Shown piece after piece: positions 8,461 to 16,935 of a DNA stretch of 44,373 bases. Position 1 is the first letter of the stretch. Every line of letters begins with the position of its first letter. The stretch comes from an uncultured Collinsella sp. (GTDB lineage Bacteria; Actinomycetota; Coriobacteriia; Coriobacteriales; Coriobacteriaceae), in NCBI GenBank assembly GCA_958427895.1, contig CAUADW010000006.1, positions 1-44,373 of the forward strand. Direction: 5' to 3'. Made by a program: the position numbers and the translations under genes. Below the pieces are notes generated by a model that saw only the letters and a program-made list of their open reading frames with translations, made no database searches and was not told where the DNA came from.

Positions 8461-8660
8461 AACATTCCAATTGGAAACACGGCTCGAGTGCAACGATGCA
8501 GACCGTGTGATGCTCAACATTGATAAAACGTTTTTTCTTCGGCGCATCGTCAAACTGAAATATCGCCCAGATAGCAGCGGTCAGAACGGTTGGTAAAGAT
8601 TTTTCACGTACCGTTTTTACCGCAAAAAATGAACTTCTAATTCGGCATACGGTCGATTTT

Positions 8661-8691
8661 TTGGGGTATTCGGTCGGCATTTCGTTATAAT
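8661..8691 (+). promoter_or_regulatory. pyk: Probable pyk promoter
   Basis: A perfect TATAAT at 8686-8691 lies 64 nt before the pyk start. The best -35 is TTGGGG at 8661-8666 with a long 19-nt spacer. The stretch 8461-8660 between this and the divergent ATPase promoter is AT-richer than its surroundings. I see no supported gene in it. Confidence 0.6.
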
Positions 8692-8754
8692 CATCTCAGT
8701 TTTATTTCTTATGGTTTATCTATCAGCGCAAGACGATGTCAGATGGAGGTCTGA

Positions 8755-10215
8755 ATGTACAAGCGCACCAAGATTGTATGCACCATGGGTCCCGCCTGCG
8801 ATAGCGACGAGACCATCCGCGAGATGATCAAGGCGGGCATGAACGTCGCCCGTTTTAACTTCTCGCACGGATCCTACGACGAGCACCACGGTCGCATCGA
8901 GCGCGTCCGTCGTATTTCCAAGGAGCTCGGTCTGCCCGTCGGCATCCTGCTCGACACCAAGGGCCCCGAGGTCCGCACCGGCCTTTTGGTCGACGGCAAG
9001 AAGGTTGCCGTCAAGACCGGCGACAAGATCGTCGTCACCGCTCAGCCCACGTCCGAGGATTTCCATGGCACCGCTGAGCACATCTCCCTCGACTACCTGG
9101 CTCTGCCCTCCGAGGTCGAGAAGGGCTCCCTCATCCTGATCGATGACGGCCTGGTTGCCCTCGAGGTCGAGTCCGTCGACGGCCAGGACATGACCTGCGT
9201 CGTTAAGAACGACGGCCTGATCGGCGAGCGCAAGGGCGTCAACATGCCCAACGTCAACATCTCTCTGCCCGCCATCACCGAGCGCGATCGTCAGGACATC
9301 CTCTTTGGCCTGACCGAGAACATCGACTACATCGCCGCTTCCTTCATCCGTGACGGCGAGTCCGTCCGCGGCATCCGCAAGCTTTGCCGCGAGAACGGTG
9401 GCGAGCACGTGACGATCTTCCCGAAGATCGAGTGCGCCCTGGGCGTCGAGAACTTCGACGAGATCCTCGAGGCTTCCGACGGCATCATGGTCGCCCGTGG
9501 CGACCTGGGCATCGAGATCAAGCCCGAGCTCGTTCCGCACATCCAGAAGGAGATCATCGCCAAGTGCAACGCGGCCTACAAGCCCGTTATCACCGCTACG
9601 CAGATGCTCGACTCCATGCAGCAGAACCCGCGCCCGACGCGCGCCGAGGTTGCCGACGTTGCTAACGCCATCTACGACGGCACCGACGCCGTTATGCTCT
9701 CTGGCGAGTCCGCTGCCGGTAAGTACCCGGTCGAGGCCGTCAAGATGCAGGCCAGCATTGCTCTCGAGACCGAGAAGTACCTCCCGGCCCACGCTCCGCT
9801 CGAGGTTCCGGCCGACGCTCATGGCACCCGCGTCGTCAACAACGTTGTGGGTATGTCCGCTGTGAACATGGCCACCACCGTTGGCGCCAAGTGCATCACC
9901 GTGCCGACGACCACCGGTCGTACCGCTCGCCTGATTTCGCACTTCCGTCCCAACATGCCGATCTGCGCGTTCTCCCGCCACGAGTGGGCCGTCCAGCAGA
10001 TGATCATGTACTGGGGCGTTATCCCGCATCAGGCCGAGATTACCCAGGGCACCGTCAACGGCACGATCGTCAAGGCGATCGAGACCGCTAAGGAGCTCGG
10101 CTACGTCGAGGCCGGCGACCTGACCGTCGCTACCGCCGGCGATCCCCGCATGAGCGTCCAGCTCGAGGACAAGGTCTCCTCGACCAACGTCGCTTACGTC
10201 GCTCAGGTGCGCTAA
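8755..10215 (+). CDS. pyk: Pyruvate kinase
   Basis: This enzyme converts phosphoenolpyruvate and ADP to pyruvate and ATP, the last step of glycolysis. The 486-residue protein starts TKIVCTMGPA and carries the substrate and metal motif MVARGDLGIE and the following TATQMLDSM, both typical of bacterial pyruvate kinases. It ends in the allosteric C-terminal domain without the extra PEP-utiliser domain found in some Firmicutes. The start ATG has GGAGG 5 nt upstream. Codon use is extremely biased, with GC-ending codons and little variety, as expected for a very highly expressed gene; this also produces a long false ORF on the opposite strand. It is monocistronic, with its own promoter and terminator. 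Confidence 0.98.
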   Translation: MYKRTKIVCTMGPACDSDETIREMIKAGMNVARFNFSHGSYDEHHGRIERVRRISKELGLPVGILLDTKGPEVRTGLLVDGKKVAVKTGDKIVVTAQPTSEDFHGTAEHISLDYLALPSEVEKGSLILIDDGLVALEVESVDGQDMTCVVKNDGLIGERKGVNMPNVNISLPAITERDRQDILFGLTENIDYIAASFIRDGESVRGIRKLCRENGGEHVTIFPKIECALGVENFDEILEASDGIMVARGDLGIEIKPELVPHIQKEIIAKCNAAYKPVITATQMLDSMQQNPRPTRAEVADVANAIYDGTDAVMLSGESAAGKYPVEAVKMQASIALETEKYLPAHAPLEVPADAHGTRVVNNVVGMSAVNMATTVGAKCITVPTTTGRTARLISHFRPNMPICAFSRHEWAVQQMIMYWGVIPHQAEITQGTVNGTIVKAIETAKELGYVEAGDLTVATAGDPRMSVQLEDKVSSTNVAYVAQVR

Positions 10216-10243
10216 ATCGTACTTGCAAGCAGATTTGCATTGC

Positions 10244-10281
10244 AAAGGGCCCGGAAGGCATTGCCTTCCGGGCCCTTTTTC
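10244..10281 (+). terminator. Terminator of pyk
   Basis: The stem AAAGGGCCCGGAAGGC/GCCTTCCGGGCCCTTT with a 3-nt loop is followed by further Ts, 28 nt after the pyk stop. The remaining 146 nt to the next gene show only short palindromes (AGCCGGCCGGCT near the stop of that gene). Confidence 0.95.
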
Positions 10282-10427
10282 TGTGCGCCGATGTCTACTG
10301 TATGGCATGACACGCAACCAGCTACTTATGGCATGCTATGAGATGTGCAGCTCGTTTGCCGTGTTTACGCCATGCGACGGAAGCTGTTGATCAATTGGGG
10401 TGAGCTATTCACTGCCAAGCCGGCCGG

Positions 10428-11276
10428 CTAGCAGCTAGCAATCAGGGGGACTGCGGGAACGCCAGAAGCAGCAACGCGAGCCGCAAATCCCGCCTCGGTC
10501 AGCTCGATGACCTCGGTAAACGTTGCATCGAAAAACTCCTCGGTTAGCAGGCGGTATGGCGGATGGTCGGGCTCACCGGGGTTTTCGCGTACAATCTCGT
10601 GCATGACGCCGATGGTCTTGAGCACATATTCTTTATGGATGGGATACTGACCAAAACGCGCCGCAGCAGTATACAGACGATCGGTCGCACGCGGGATGGA
10701 AACAATGCCCAGCGTCTTGCCAAACCAGTCAAAGTCGCCTTGCTTTTTAATGCGGAACTCCTCGCACGGCTTGCCGCCGTGCACCTCCAGGTACTGATTC
10801 ACGCGCGTATTCCATACGGTATCGGCCACCAGATGCGACCAGACACCCAGTGTCAAATCGAGCAACGACTGCGCCACGTCCTCGGACGCAAGCGAGAACT
10901 CACAGGCGCCGGGACCGGCAACCGGCTCGGCATCCTTGTAGCGCTGGGGATAGTGCACGCGGTTCAGTCGCTCGCGTTCCTCGATAATCGAGGTCGCCGC
11001 GGCTGGCGCACCGATGGGCGAACTTTTAAGCAACGGTGCCACATAGGTATCCCAGAACTCATGCTCACGAGGCTTTGGGATGGGCTCAGGCTTGGCAAAG
11101 TGCGTAATGCGGTACGGGATGGGATCGGCGATGCCAGGGACCATATAGCCCACGAAGATATCCGGAACCACGCAGCCAAACAAAAAGGCATTGCGATCGC
11201 GCACGCTATTGGCAAGCGCACCGGTGCGCTCCAGCAAACGCTCCGTCTGAGCGATATGAATGTTCCAGCTTGGCAT
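10428..11276 (-). CDS. Zinc-dependent phospholipase C-like family protein
   Basis: This 282-residue protein begins PSWNIHIAQTERLL, and GCVVPDIFVGY follows about 40 residues later. Near residue 150 there is VWSHLVADTVWNTRVN. Spaced His/Asp residues in this order (H near the N-terminus, a PD motif, then HLxxD) are typical of the Zn_dep_PLPC/S1-P1 nuclease-like fold, so a metal-dependent hydrolase is likely. I see no signal peptide; many actinobacterial members are annotated only as hypothetical. I prefer the ATG at 11276 because a GGGGGTGG ribosome-site-like run precedes it and the conserved PSWN starts there; an ATG at 11288 is also in frame. Substrate unknown. Confidence 0.6.
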   Translation of the reverse strand: MPSWNIHIAQTERLLERTGALANSVRDRNAFLFGCVVPDIFVGYMVPGIADPIPYRITHFAKPEPIPKPREHEFWDTYVAPLLKSSPIGAPAAATSIIEERERLNRVHYPQRYKDAEPVAGPGACEFSLASEDVAQSLLDLTLGVWSHLVADTVWNTRVNQYLEVHGGKPCEEFRIKKQGDFDWFGKTLGIVSIPRATDRLYTAAARFGQYPIHKEYVLKTIGVMHEIVRENPGEPDHPPYRLLTEEFFDATFTEVIELTEAGFAARVAASGVPAVPLIASC

Positions 11277-11301
11277 AGCCACCCCCATAAAAACCTGGAT
11301 A

Positions 11302-11309
11302 ACTATACC
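11302..11309 (-). promoter_or_regulatory. Extended -10 promoter of the phospholipase-like gene
   Basis: The minus strand reads TGGTATAGT, an extended -10 element with TATAGT at 11307-11302. This places the transcript start near 11295, a leader of about 20 nt to the ATG at 11276. Confidence 0.45.
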
Positions 11310-11355
11310 ATCACGGCAAAGCCGCGCGGGCGGCTACGCACGCTCTACGCAGCAA

Positions 11356-12150
11356 CTAGTCCGTAGCACCGCTTTCGGTTCCATACGACGGCGAAGGTGC
11401 CTCGACCACATGGTGATATCGATCGATATAGATTGCACGGGCACCCAGGCGTCGCACCAAATCCTGATGATGTGTGCTCATCAAGACCGTCTTACCCGCC
11501 GCGACGTAGGCCAGCAAGAAGTTGACCACGATGTCGCATGAATCCTCGTCAAGCCCATTGGTAGGCTCGTCAAGGACCAAGATATCCGGGTTCATCGACA
11601 CCACCGCAGCCAGCGCAACGCGCTTCTTTTGCCCACCCGAGAGCTGATAGGGAGAGGCGTCGGCAAGGTCGGCAACCTGAAACAGCCCCATGGCATCGCG
11701 CACGCGGCGCTCGAGCTCGTCTGCCGGCAGTCCCATCTGCGCGGGACCAAAAGCAACTTCCTCGCCCACCGTAGCGCAGAACAGCTGAGCATCGGCATTC
11801 TGGAACACAAAACCCACGCGCTGATGAAAACGCTGAGCGGCCGCGGAATCCTTTAGAAACGCCGCATCGATCACGTGCCCGTCAAACAGGTATGCCCCTG
11901 CGTCCGCGAGCTCAAGGCCGTTAATAAGGCGCATGATCGTCGTCTTGCCACAACCGTTGGGACCGAGCAGGGCAACGAGTTCACCACGATCGACCTGCAG
12001 CGAAACGCCATCGACAACCGTATGACCCGTATAGGAAAACACCACGTCGCGCAGCTCAATGAGCGGCGTGGTCTCGGCGCCAGCAGCACCGCTCACGCCC
12101 ATCGCGCCATTCGTATCGTTTGCCAAAACGTCGCCCTTCCCTATCCACAT
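11356..12150 (-). CDS. nikO: ECF transporter ATP-binding protein of the nickel/cobalt system
   Basis: This is the ABC ATPase that drives the metal ECF transporter. Motifs are Walker A GPNGCGKTT, the Q-loop region FVFQNADAQLF, signature LSGGQKKRVALA, Walker B ILVLDEPTNGLDE and switch His in STHH. These are characteristic of CbiO/NikO-type subunits. It follows nikQ with a 20-nt gap when started at ATG 12150. A TTG at 12126 with GAAGGG upstream is an alternative start, and the open frame further upstream overlaps nikQ and is non-homologous in character. I name it NikO rather than CbiO because the operon promoter carries a NikR-type operator; by sequence alone nickel and cobalt cannot be told apart. 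Confidence 0.88.
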   Translation of the reverse strand: MWIGKGDVLANDTNGAMGVSGAAGAETTPLIELRDVVFSYTGHTVVDGVSLQVDRGELVALLGPNGCGKTTIMRLINGLELADAGAYLFDGHVIDAAFLKDSAAAQRFHQRVGFVFQNADAQLFCATVGEEVAFGPAQMGLPADELERRVRDAMGLFQVADLADASPYQLSGGQKKRVALAAVVSMNPDILVLDEPTNGLDEDSCDIVVNFLLAYVAAGKTVLMSTHHQDLVRRLGARAIYIDRYHHVVEAPSPSYGTESGATD

Positions 12151-12170
12151 CGACGGCTCGACCGCCCACG

Positions 12171-13013
12171 CTACAGCACTGCGCACAACACGGCGAGCAG
12201 AACCACAACGGCTGCGTAAACGGCATCGCGCCAGCCAAACCCGGCGCGCGCGGGCGCCGGATACGCACCGGCAAAGCCGCGGCAAAGCATAGCCTCGTCC
12301 ATCGCGCGACTGCATTCCATCGCCTTGATAAAGGTCATGCCCATGATACCCGCGATCGAATCGGTACGCGAAAATCCCTCAGGCGCACGGCCAACACTGC
12401 GCAGCATGACCGATTCGCACAGATTGTGCGCCGTACGACCCAGCACCTCGATGTGCTTGAGCGCCATATCAAACGTAAAGATAACTTCGTCGGGTAGATG
12501 CAGCATCTTGAGCGCCGCCGACATGCGGCTCCAGGTGAGTGTCCACGAAACGCCCAGCACGAGCGACACGTTAATGAACGTCTTGAGCGCAATTTTGAGC
12601 ATGGCGCCCGTAGCGGAAGCGCCCAGCAGCAGGGCAGGCAGCGCCAGAACCACTGCGAGCCCCGCAGCGCCAAGCGCCGGCACAAAGGTTGCCCGCAGCC
12701 CGCGTACGGGGCGCACGGCAACGAGCACCAGCGCGATAGCCGCCATCAACATGAGGTACAGCGGGCTCTGCGTCAGACACACGCATAGAACGCAGACGAA
12801 CATCCCCACCAGGCGCACCGGAGCCGAAACGCAAGAAAGGGCGCGGTCGACCATCGACCCGCCCTCGTGCGCGCCCCCACCCAGGCGAACCCGCTCAAGC
12901 AGGCTCGCCAGGTGCAGGACGTTCTTTTGCATCACACGATGCCGAGCCCCCACGGGCTCGTAACGCTGCTCGACCGCAAGCCAGCTAGGCAGCTCGGCTA
13001 TTGCCATGAGCAC
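12171..13013 (-). CDS. nikQ: ECF transporter transmembrane (T) protein, NikQ/CbiQ type
   Basis: This is the energy-coupling membrane subunit that links the ATPase to the metal-binding NikM. The 280-residue protein has several hydrophobic segments between residues about 60 and 170. Its coupling region contains LTWSRMSAALKMLHLPDE and, later, FIKAMECSRAMDEAMLCRGF, where Ala-Met-x-x-Arg-Gly sequences of T proteins contact the ATPase. The C-terminal segment is hydrophobic (YAAVVVLLAVLCAVL). The start is GTG 13013 (AAGGA 5 nt upstream) or ATG 13007, overlapping the nikMN stop by up to 29 nt. This indicates translational coupling. Confidence 0.88.
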   Translation of the reverse strand: MLMAIAELPSWLAVEQRYEPVGARHRVMQKNVLHLASLLERVRLGGGAHEGGSMVDRALSCVSAPVRLVGMFVCVLCVCLTQSPLYLMLMAAIALVLVAVRPVRGLRATFVPALGAAGLAVVLALPALLLGASATGAMLKIALKTFINVSLVLGVSWTLTWSRMSAALKMLHLPDEVIFTFDMALKHIEVLGRTAHNLCESVMLRSVGRAPEGFSRTDSIAGIMGMTFIKAMECSRAMDEAMLCRGFAGAYPAPARAGFGWRDAVYAAVVVLLAVLCAVL

Positions 13014-14070
13014 CGCTTTCCTTGACCGTCAGCGAGATCAGACGGAATGCGATGGTGAGCACCGCCACGCCAATCACACCGGAAAGGATATACATGGCAG
13101 CCTGGCCGGCAAAGCCAAGGCCTTGCTCCTCGGAATAGGCCTGAAGATAATCGCCCGTGGGCAGGGCATCGGCAAAGGTCGGGGTATCGAGACCGACCGA
13201 AGCCTGCAGGCTGTCATCGCCAGCCTCCTGAACGGCGGTCGCGGCGCCCTCGGCGTCCCACTCACCCCAGGCGTCACCCGTGGCCAGCAGGCCCAGCGGT
13301 GTTGCTACGACAAGCACGGCAACCAGGATGAGCGTGGGGACCAGCGAGGTCTTCTTGGCAGCAACGCCCTCGGCAGCAAGTTGGCCATCGACGGCCTCGG
13401 GCCCGACAATGATGCTCGGCGCCGTCTTCTTAATGAAACCGTAGATCGCGGCCGTCGCCACGCCCTCGATCACGCCGGCAACCAGCATATGCGGGATCAA
13501 CATGGCCGGAATAGCCACGGACAGCGGGAAGGGGCAGTACAGCGGCGCGCCCGAAGCATTGGTAAAGAGCATCGGCTGAATACCAAACTCGATTGCCGCG
13601 CACAGGGCCGCCAGGCACAGGCCGACCCAGCCGCTTACGATAGCAGAAACTGAGGTGCCCCAGCTCTTGTCGTGCAGACGGCTGTTGAGCGCACGGAACA
13701 CGATAGCAGCGACAAACGGCAGCACAAAGGCCATGTTAAAGCAGTTGGCGCCAAACGACAGAACGCCACCGTCTCCAAACAGCAGCGCCTGCAGCGCCAG
13801 CGCGACCGAGACAGCGATAGCCGCAGCCTCGGGGCCCAGCAGCAACGCGATGAGCGCGCCGCCAACGGCGTGACCAGTGGTGCCGCCGGGCAGCGGCACG
13901 TTGAACATCATGAGCAAGAAGGAGAACGCGGCGCAAATGCCCAAGAACGCCATATGCTCGCGATCGAGCGTGGCGCGCACCTTTTTGATGCAGTGGACCC
14001 ATACGGGCACCATCGCCACCGCCATAACGGCATCGGTCTGCGGGGATAGGTAATTATCTGGAATGTGCAT
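12985..14070 (-). CDS. nikMN: ECF nickel/cobalt transporter substrate-binding fusion NikM-NikN
   Basis: This is the metal-recognising membrane subunit. It begins MHIPDNYLSP, the conserved N-terminus whose His2 binds the metal in CbiM/NikM, and it has the second metal-site region GGTTGHAVGGALIALLLGP. Residues about 1-225 are the CbiM/NikM domain with six or seven membrane helices. Residues about 245-350 form a PDGLE/NikN-type extension with two membrane helices around an extracytoplasmic loop. Fusion of M and N into one chain is common in nickel systems. It has GGGAGG 5 nt before the ATG and is the first gene of nikMN-nikQ-nikO, behind a promoter with a NikR-like operator. The nickel assignment is inferred from that operator. 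Confidence 0.88.
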   Translation of the reverse strand: MHIPDNYLSPQTDAVMAVAMVPVWVHCIKKVRATLDREHMAFLGICAAFSFLLMMFNVPLPGGTTGHAVGGALIALLLGPEAAAIAVSVALALQALLFGDGGVLSFGANCFNMAFVLPFVAAIVFRALNSRLHDKSWGTSVSAIVSGWVGLCLAALCAAIEFGIQPMLFTNASGAPLYCPFPLSVAIPAMLIPHMLVAGVIEGVATAAIYGFIKKTAPSIIVGPEAVDGQLAAEGVAAKKTSLVPTLILVAVLVVATPLGLLATGDAWGEWDAEGAATAVQEAGDDSLQASVGLDTPTFADALPTGDYLQAYSEEQGLGFAGQAAMYILSGVIGVAVLTIAFRLISLTVKESGAHGNSRAA

Positions 14071-14127
14071 ATACGCCTCCCGGTTATCAGCGCGCGGAAT
14101 TGCAGCGCCGTTTGAACCACGTTGTCG

Positions 14128-14155
14128 GTGTTACGCATCGACTGATTCGTAACAC
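14128..14155 (-). promoter_or_regulatory. NikR-type operator
   Basis: A perfect inverted repeat GTGTTACG-N12-CGTAACAC, equal to GTGTTAC-N14-GTAACAC, lies immediately downstream of the nik promoter. As I recall it, this half-site and spacing is the form described for Geobacter-type NikR. A repressor bound here would overlap the start of transcription. No nikR gene is in the window. Confidence 0.7.
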
Positions 14156-14165
14156 GCCGGCGGCT

Positions 14166-14194
14166 ATCATAGCAAACCGGCGCGCCGCCAACAA
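14166..14194 (-). promoter_or_regulatory. Promoter of the nikMN-nikQ-nikO operon
   Basis: On the minus strand TTGTTG (14194-14189), a 17-nt spacer and TATGAT (14171-14166) are visible. The start point is predicted near 14158-14160, leaving a leader of about 88 nt that begins with the inverted repeat at 14128-14155. Confidence 0.75.
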
Positions 14195-14297
14195 AGCGAC
14201 ACGCCGTTTTGCAATACATATGTCACAGATGCGGAGCGCTGGCGGGCAGCAGCTCAGTCATGCCGTCGCCCGACGGCCCATGCCTCGGTCGCAAGCC

Positions 14298-16751
14298 CTA
14301 GCCGCGGACCTCGCCGTTTACGCCCTTGCACACCTTGGTGACGATCTTCTGGTGCGCCTTCTCGACCTCTTCGCTGGTGAGCGTGTGGTCGTCGGAGCGA
14401 TACGTAAGTGCGAAGGCCATGGACTTCTTGCCCGCTCCGATGCGGACCGGATCGCGGTAGACGTCGAACAGGCGCACGCCCTCGAGCAGTTTGCCGCCGG
14501 CACTCGTAATACGACGCTCAAGATCCTCGCAGGTCACAGTGTTGTCGACCACGATAGCAAGGTCGTGCTCAACGGCAGGGTACTGCGAGAACTCGCGGTA
14601 GTTCTCCTGATTGCGGGCGCCCTTGATCAGCTTGTCCAGATCGAGCTCAAAGGCAACGACGACCTCATCGATGCCGCAGGCCTCGCGCGCCTCGGGGTGA
14701 ATCTCGCCGACCCAGCCCAGCACGGTACCGCCCGAGAGCACCTCGGCAGCACGACCCGGCTGCAGGAAGGCATAGCTCTCGCCCTCGACGGGACGGAAGC
14801 GAACCTTCTCAATGCGCAGCTGGGCGAGCAGCTCCTCGACGATGCCCTTGCCAAAGAAGAAACGCAGCTTGCGGTACTTCATGTTCCAGGACTGCTCGCT
14901 CCACTGGCCCGAGAGCACGCCCGCGACGGACTCGGTCTCCTTGGGCAGGCTGGCATTCTCGCGACCGTGGAACAGACTGCCGACCTCGTACAGGTGCACG
15001 TTGGGCGTGCCGTGGGCCTCGTTATAGGCAACGGACTGCAGTAAGCCCGGCAGCAACGAGCGGCGCATCTCGGTCTGCTCGGCGACCAACGGGTTCATGA
15101 GCACCACGGGGCAGCCGCGGCCTTCGGTGGACATGCCGATCTTCTCCAGGTCGCCCGGGGCAGCAAAGCCAAAAGTCGTGGTCTCGTTGAGGCCGCAGGC
15201 GCGCAGGATCTCGCCGACCTTGCGGGTAAGCTTCTGCTCGCGCGTCAGACCGCCGATATGGTTCTTGGCAGCCGGAATGGTCGCCGTGACGCGACCCATG
15301 CCCCATAGGCGCAGGACCTCCTCGATCAGATCGATCTCGCGCGGCAGGTCGGGACGGAAGCTCGGCGGCGTGACCATAAAGTCCTCACCGTCGCGCTCGA
15401 CGGTGCAGCCCAGGCGGGTAAGCGAGCGCTCGATAAAGTCGGGCTCGATGTCGGCGCCGCAGATGGCGTGCACGCGGGCCAAACGCAGCTTAATGCTGTC
15501 GATGGTCTTGGGCGCGGGGAACACGTCCACATAGCCGGGGGCGACCTCGCCGCCGGCGATCTCCTCGATGAGCGCGCACGTCACATTGGCGACGTCCACG
15601 CAGCCGGTCTCGTCGACCTGGCGCTCAAAGCGGATGGAGGCGTCGGAGATCAGCGATAGGTCACGGCTGGTGTGCGAGGTGCGGCCGGCGTTGAAGCAGG
15701 CGCTCTCGACCATCACGTCAACGGTATCGTCCTCGATCTCGGAATCCATGCCGCCCATGACACCGGCCAGCGCCACGGGACGCTCGCCGTCGGTGATGAG
15801 GCCCATGCCGGCGTCGAGCACGCGCTCCTCGCCGTCGAGCGTCGTGAACTTCTCGTCCTGCTGGGCGGCGCGAACCACCACACGACGGTGGCCATCGCGC
15901 GCGGCAAAGGTGTCCAGGTCAAAGGCGTGCAGCGGCTGACCGGTGAGCATCATCACATAGTTGGTGATGTCGACGATGTTGTTGTGCGGGCGCACGCCCA
16001 GGGCGTTAAGGCGCTTGACCATCCAGTCGGGCGACGGGCCGACCTTGACGTTGCGCACGATGCGGGCAACGTAGCGGTCGCACAGGCCCTCGTCGGCAAT
16101 CTCGACGGAAAGCTCGTCGTCGGTCGCGCGGCCGGTCTCGGCCTTGATGGCGGGCAGCTCAACGTGGAAATCGCGGTCGAAGATGGCACCGGTCTCGCGG
16201 GCCATGCCGATCATGGACAGGCAGTCGGGGCGGTTGGGCGTAATCTCGCAGTCGAGCACGGTGTCGCTCGAGCCCACATACTCGGCAAACGGCATGCCAC
16301 AGGGCGTATCCTCGGGCAGAATCATGATGCCGGAGTGGTCACCGCCCAGACCGAGCTCGCGCGCGGAGCAGTTCATGCCCATGGACACGACGCCGCGAAG
16401 CTTGCTCTTCTTGATCTTGACGTCGCCGGGCAGGACAGCGCCGATCATGGCCGTGACGATGTGGTCGCCGGCCTCAAAGTTCTGCGCGCCGCAAACAATC
16501 TGCAGCGGGGCGGGATTGCCGTCGGCGTCGAGGTTCTTGTCGCCCACATCGACCGAGCACACATACATGTGGTCGCTATCGGGGTGCGGGGTCTTGGTGA
16601 GCACCTTGGCGGTCACCACGTGGTCGAAGGACTCGCCCACGGTGTCGATCGCCTCGACCTCGGTGCCGGTACGGATATATTCGTCCGAAAGGGTCTTGGG
16701 ATCCTCCGGAATATCGATCATGGTCTTGAGCCAGTCGTAAGAAACACGCAT
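14298..16751 (-). CDS. pheT: Phenylalanine-tRNA ligase beta subunit
   Basis: This 817-residue subunit of the cytoplasmic (alpha-beta)2 enzyme that charges tRNA-Phe has the usual parts in order. They are an N-terminal region MRVSYDWLK, a tRNA-binding OB domain (about 40-155, with KTPHPDSDHMYVCSVDVG), the B3/B4 editing domain (NRPDCLSMIGMARE, VMMLTGQPLHAFDLD), the B5 domain, the catalytic-like core, and a C-terminal ferredoxin-fold anticodon-binding domain ending near GVNGEVRG. The ribosome site is AAAGGAG, 6 nt before the ATG. It follows pheS after 184 nt that contain a hairpin repeat (16839-16923). Expression should be controlled by the pheS T-box. Confidence 0.98.
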   Translation of the reverse strand: MRVSYDWLKTMIDIPEDPKTLSDEYIRTGTEVEAIDTVGESFDHVVTAKVLTKTPHPDSDHMYVCSVDVGDKNLDADGNPAPLQIVCGAQNFEAGDHIVTAMIGAVLPGDVKIKKSKLRGVVSMGMNCSARELGLGGDHSGIMILPEDTPCGMPFAEYVGSSDTVLDCEITPNRPDCLSMIGMARETGAIFDRDFHVELPAIKAETGRATDDELSVEIADEGLCDRYVARIVRNVKVGPSPDWMVKRLNALGVRPHNNIVDITNYVMMLTGQPLHAFDLDTFAARDGHRRVVVRAAQQDEKFTTLDGEERVLDAGMGLITDGERPVALAGVMGGMDSEIEDDTVDVMVESACFNAGRTSHTSRDLSLISDASIRFERQVDETGCVDVANVTCALIEEIAGGEVAPGYVDVFPAPKTIDSIKLRLARVHAICGADIEPDFIERSLTRLGCTVERDGEDFMVTPPSFRPDLPREIDLIEEVLRLWGMGRVTATIPAAKNHIGGLTREQKLTRKVGEILRACGLNETTTFGFAAPGDLEKIGMSTEGRGCPVVLMNPLVAEQTEMRRSLLPGLLQSVAYNEAHGTPNVHLYEVGSLFHGRENASLPKETESVAGVLSGQWSEQSWNMKYRKLRFFFGKGIVEELLAQLRIEKVRFRPVEGESYAFLQPGRAAEVLSGGTVLGWVGEIHPEAREACGIDEVVVAFELDLDKLIKGARNQENYREFSQYPAVEHDLAIVVDNTVTCEDLERRITSAGGKLLEGVRLFDVYRDPVRIGAGKKSMAFALTYRSDDHTLTSEEVEKAHQKIVTKVCKGVNGEVRG

Positions 16752-16838
16752 CTAGCTCTCCTTTCATACTGAAAGCCTGCGAAGAGATGCAGGTGGAAAC
16801 TTCAACTTTGTGAACATTCCTTACAAAGCGAGGGTTGT

Positions 16839-16923
16839 CCAAGTGCGGCAGATCGGCCCGAAAGAGGAGCGCCGCGTACTTTGGTACGCAAGCGACGAAT
16901 GAGTGCCGAGGTGCCGTGCTTGG
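16839..16923 (-). repeat. Intergenic hairpin repeat, copy 3 (between pheS and pheT)
   Basis: Outer arms CCAAGTGCGGCA (16839-16850) and TGCCGTGCTTGG (16912-16923) pair imperfectly. The centre is GCGTAC/GTACGC (16874-16879, 16884-16889). The central module (GAAAGAGGAG, then GCGTACTTTGG, then CGACGA) is nearly the same as in the copy at 41208-41355. It lies 12 nt behind the pheS stop. Confidence 0.6.
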
Positions 16924-16935
16924 GCAAGCCGCAGC

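Noticed and set aside
8453..8680. A 75-codon minus-strand ORF in the gap before pyk
   Set aside because: No ribosome site, no recognisable motif, and it covers promoter DNA of both neighbouring genes.
8716..10317. A 533-codon open frame opposite pyruvate kinase
   Set aside because: It arises from the strong codon bias of pyk and carries no family signature.
14071..14160. Cobalamin or NiCo riboswitch upstream of nikMN
   Set aside because: The leader is only about 88 nt, has no cobalamin-box motif and is explained by the NikR-like inverted repeat.
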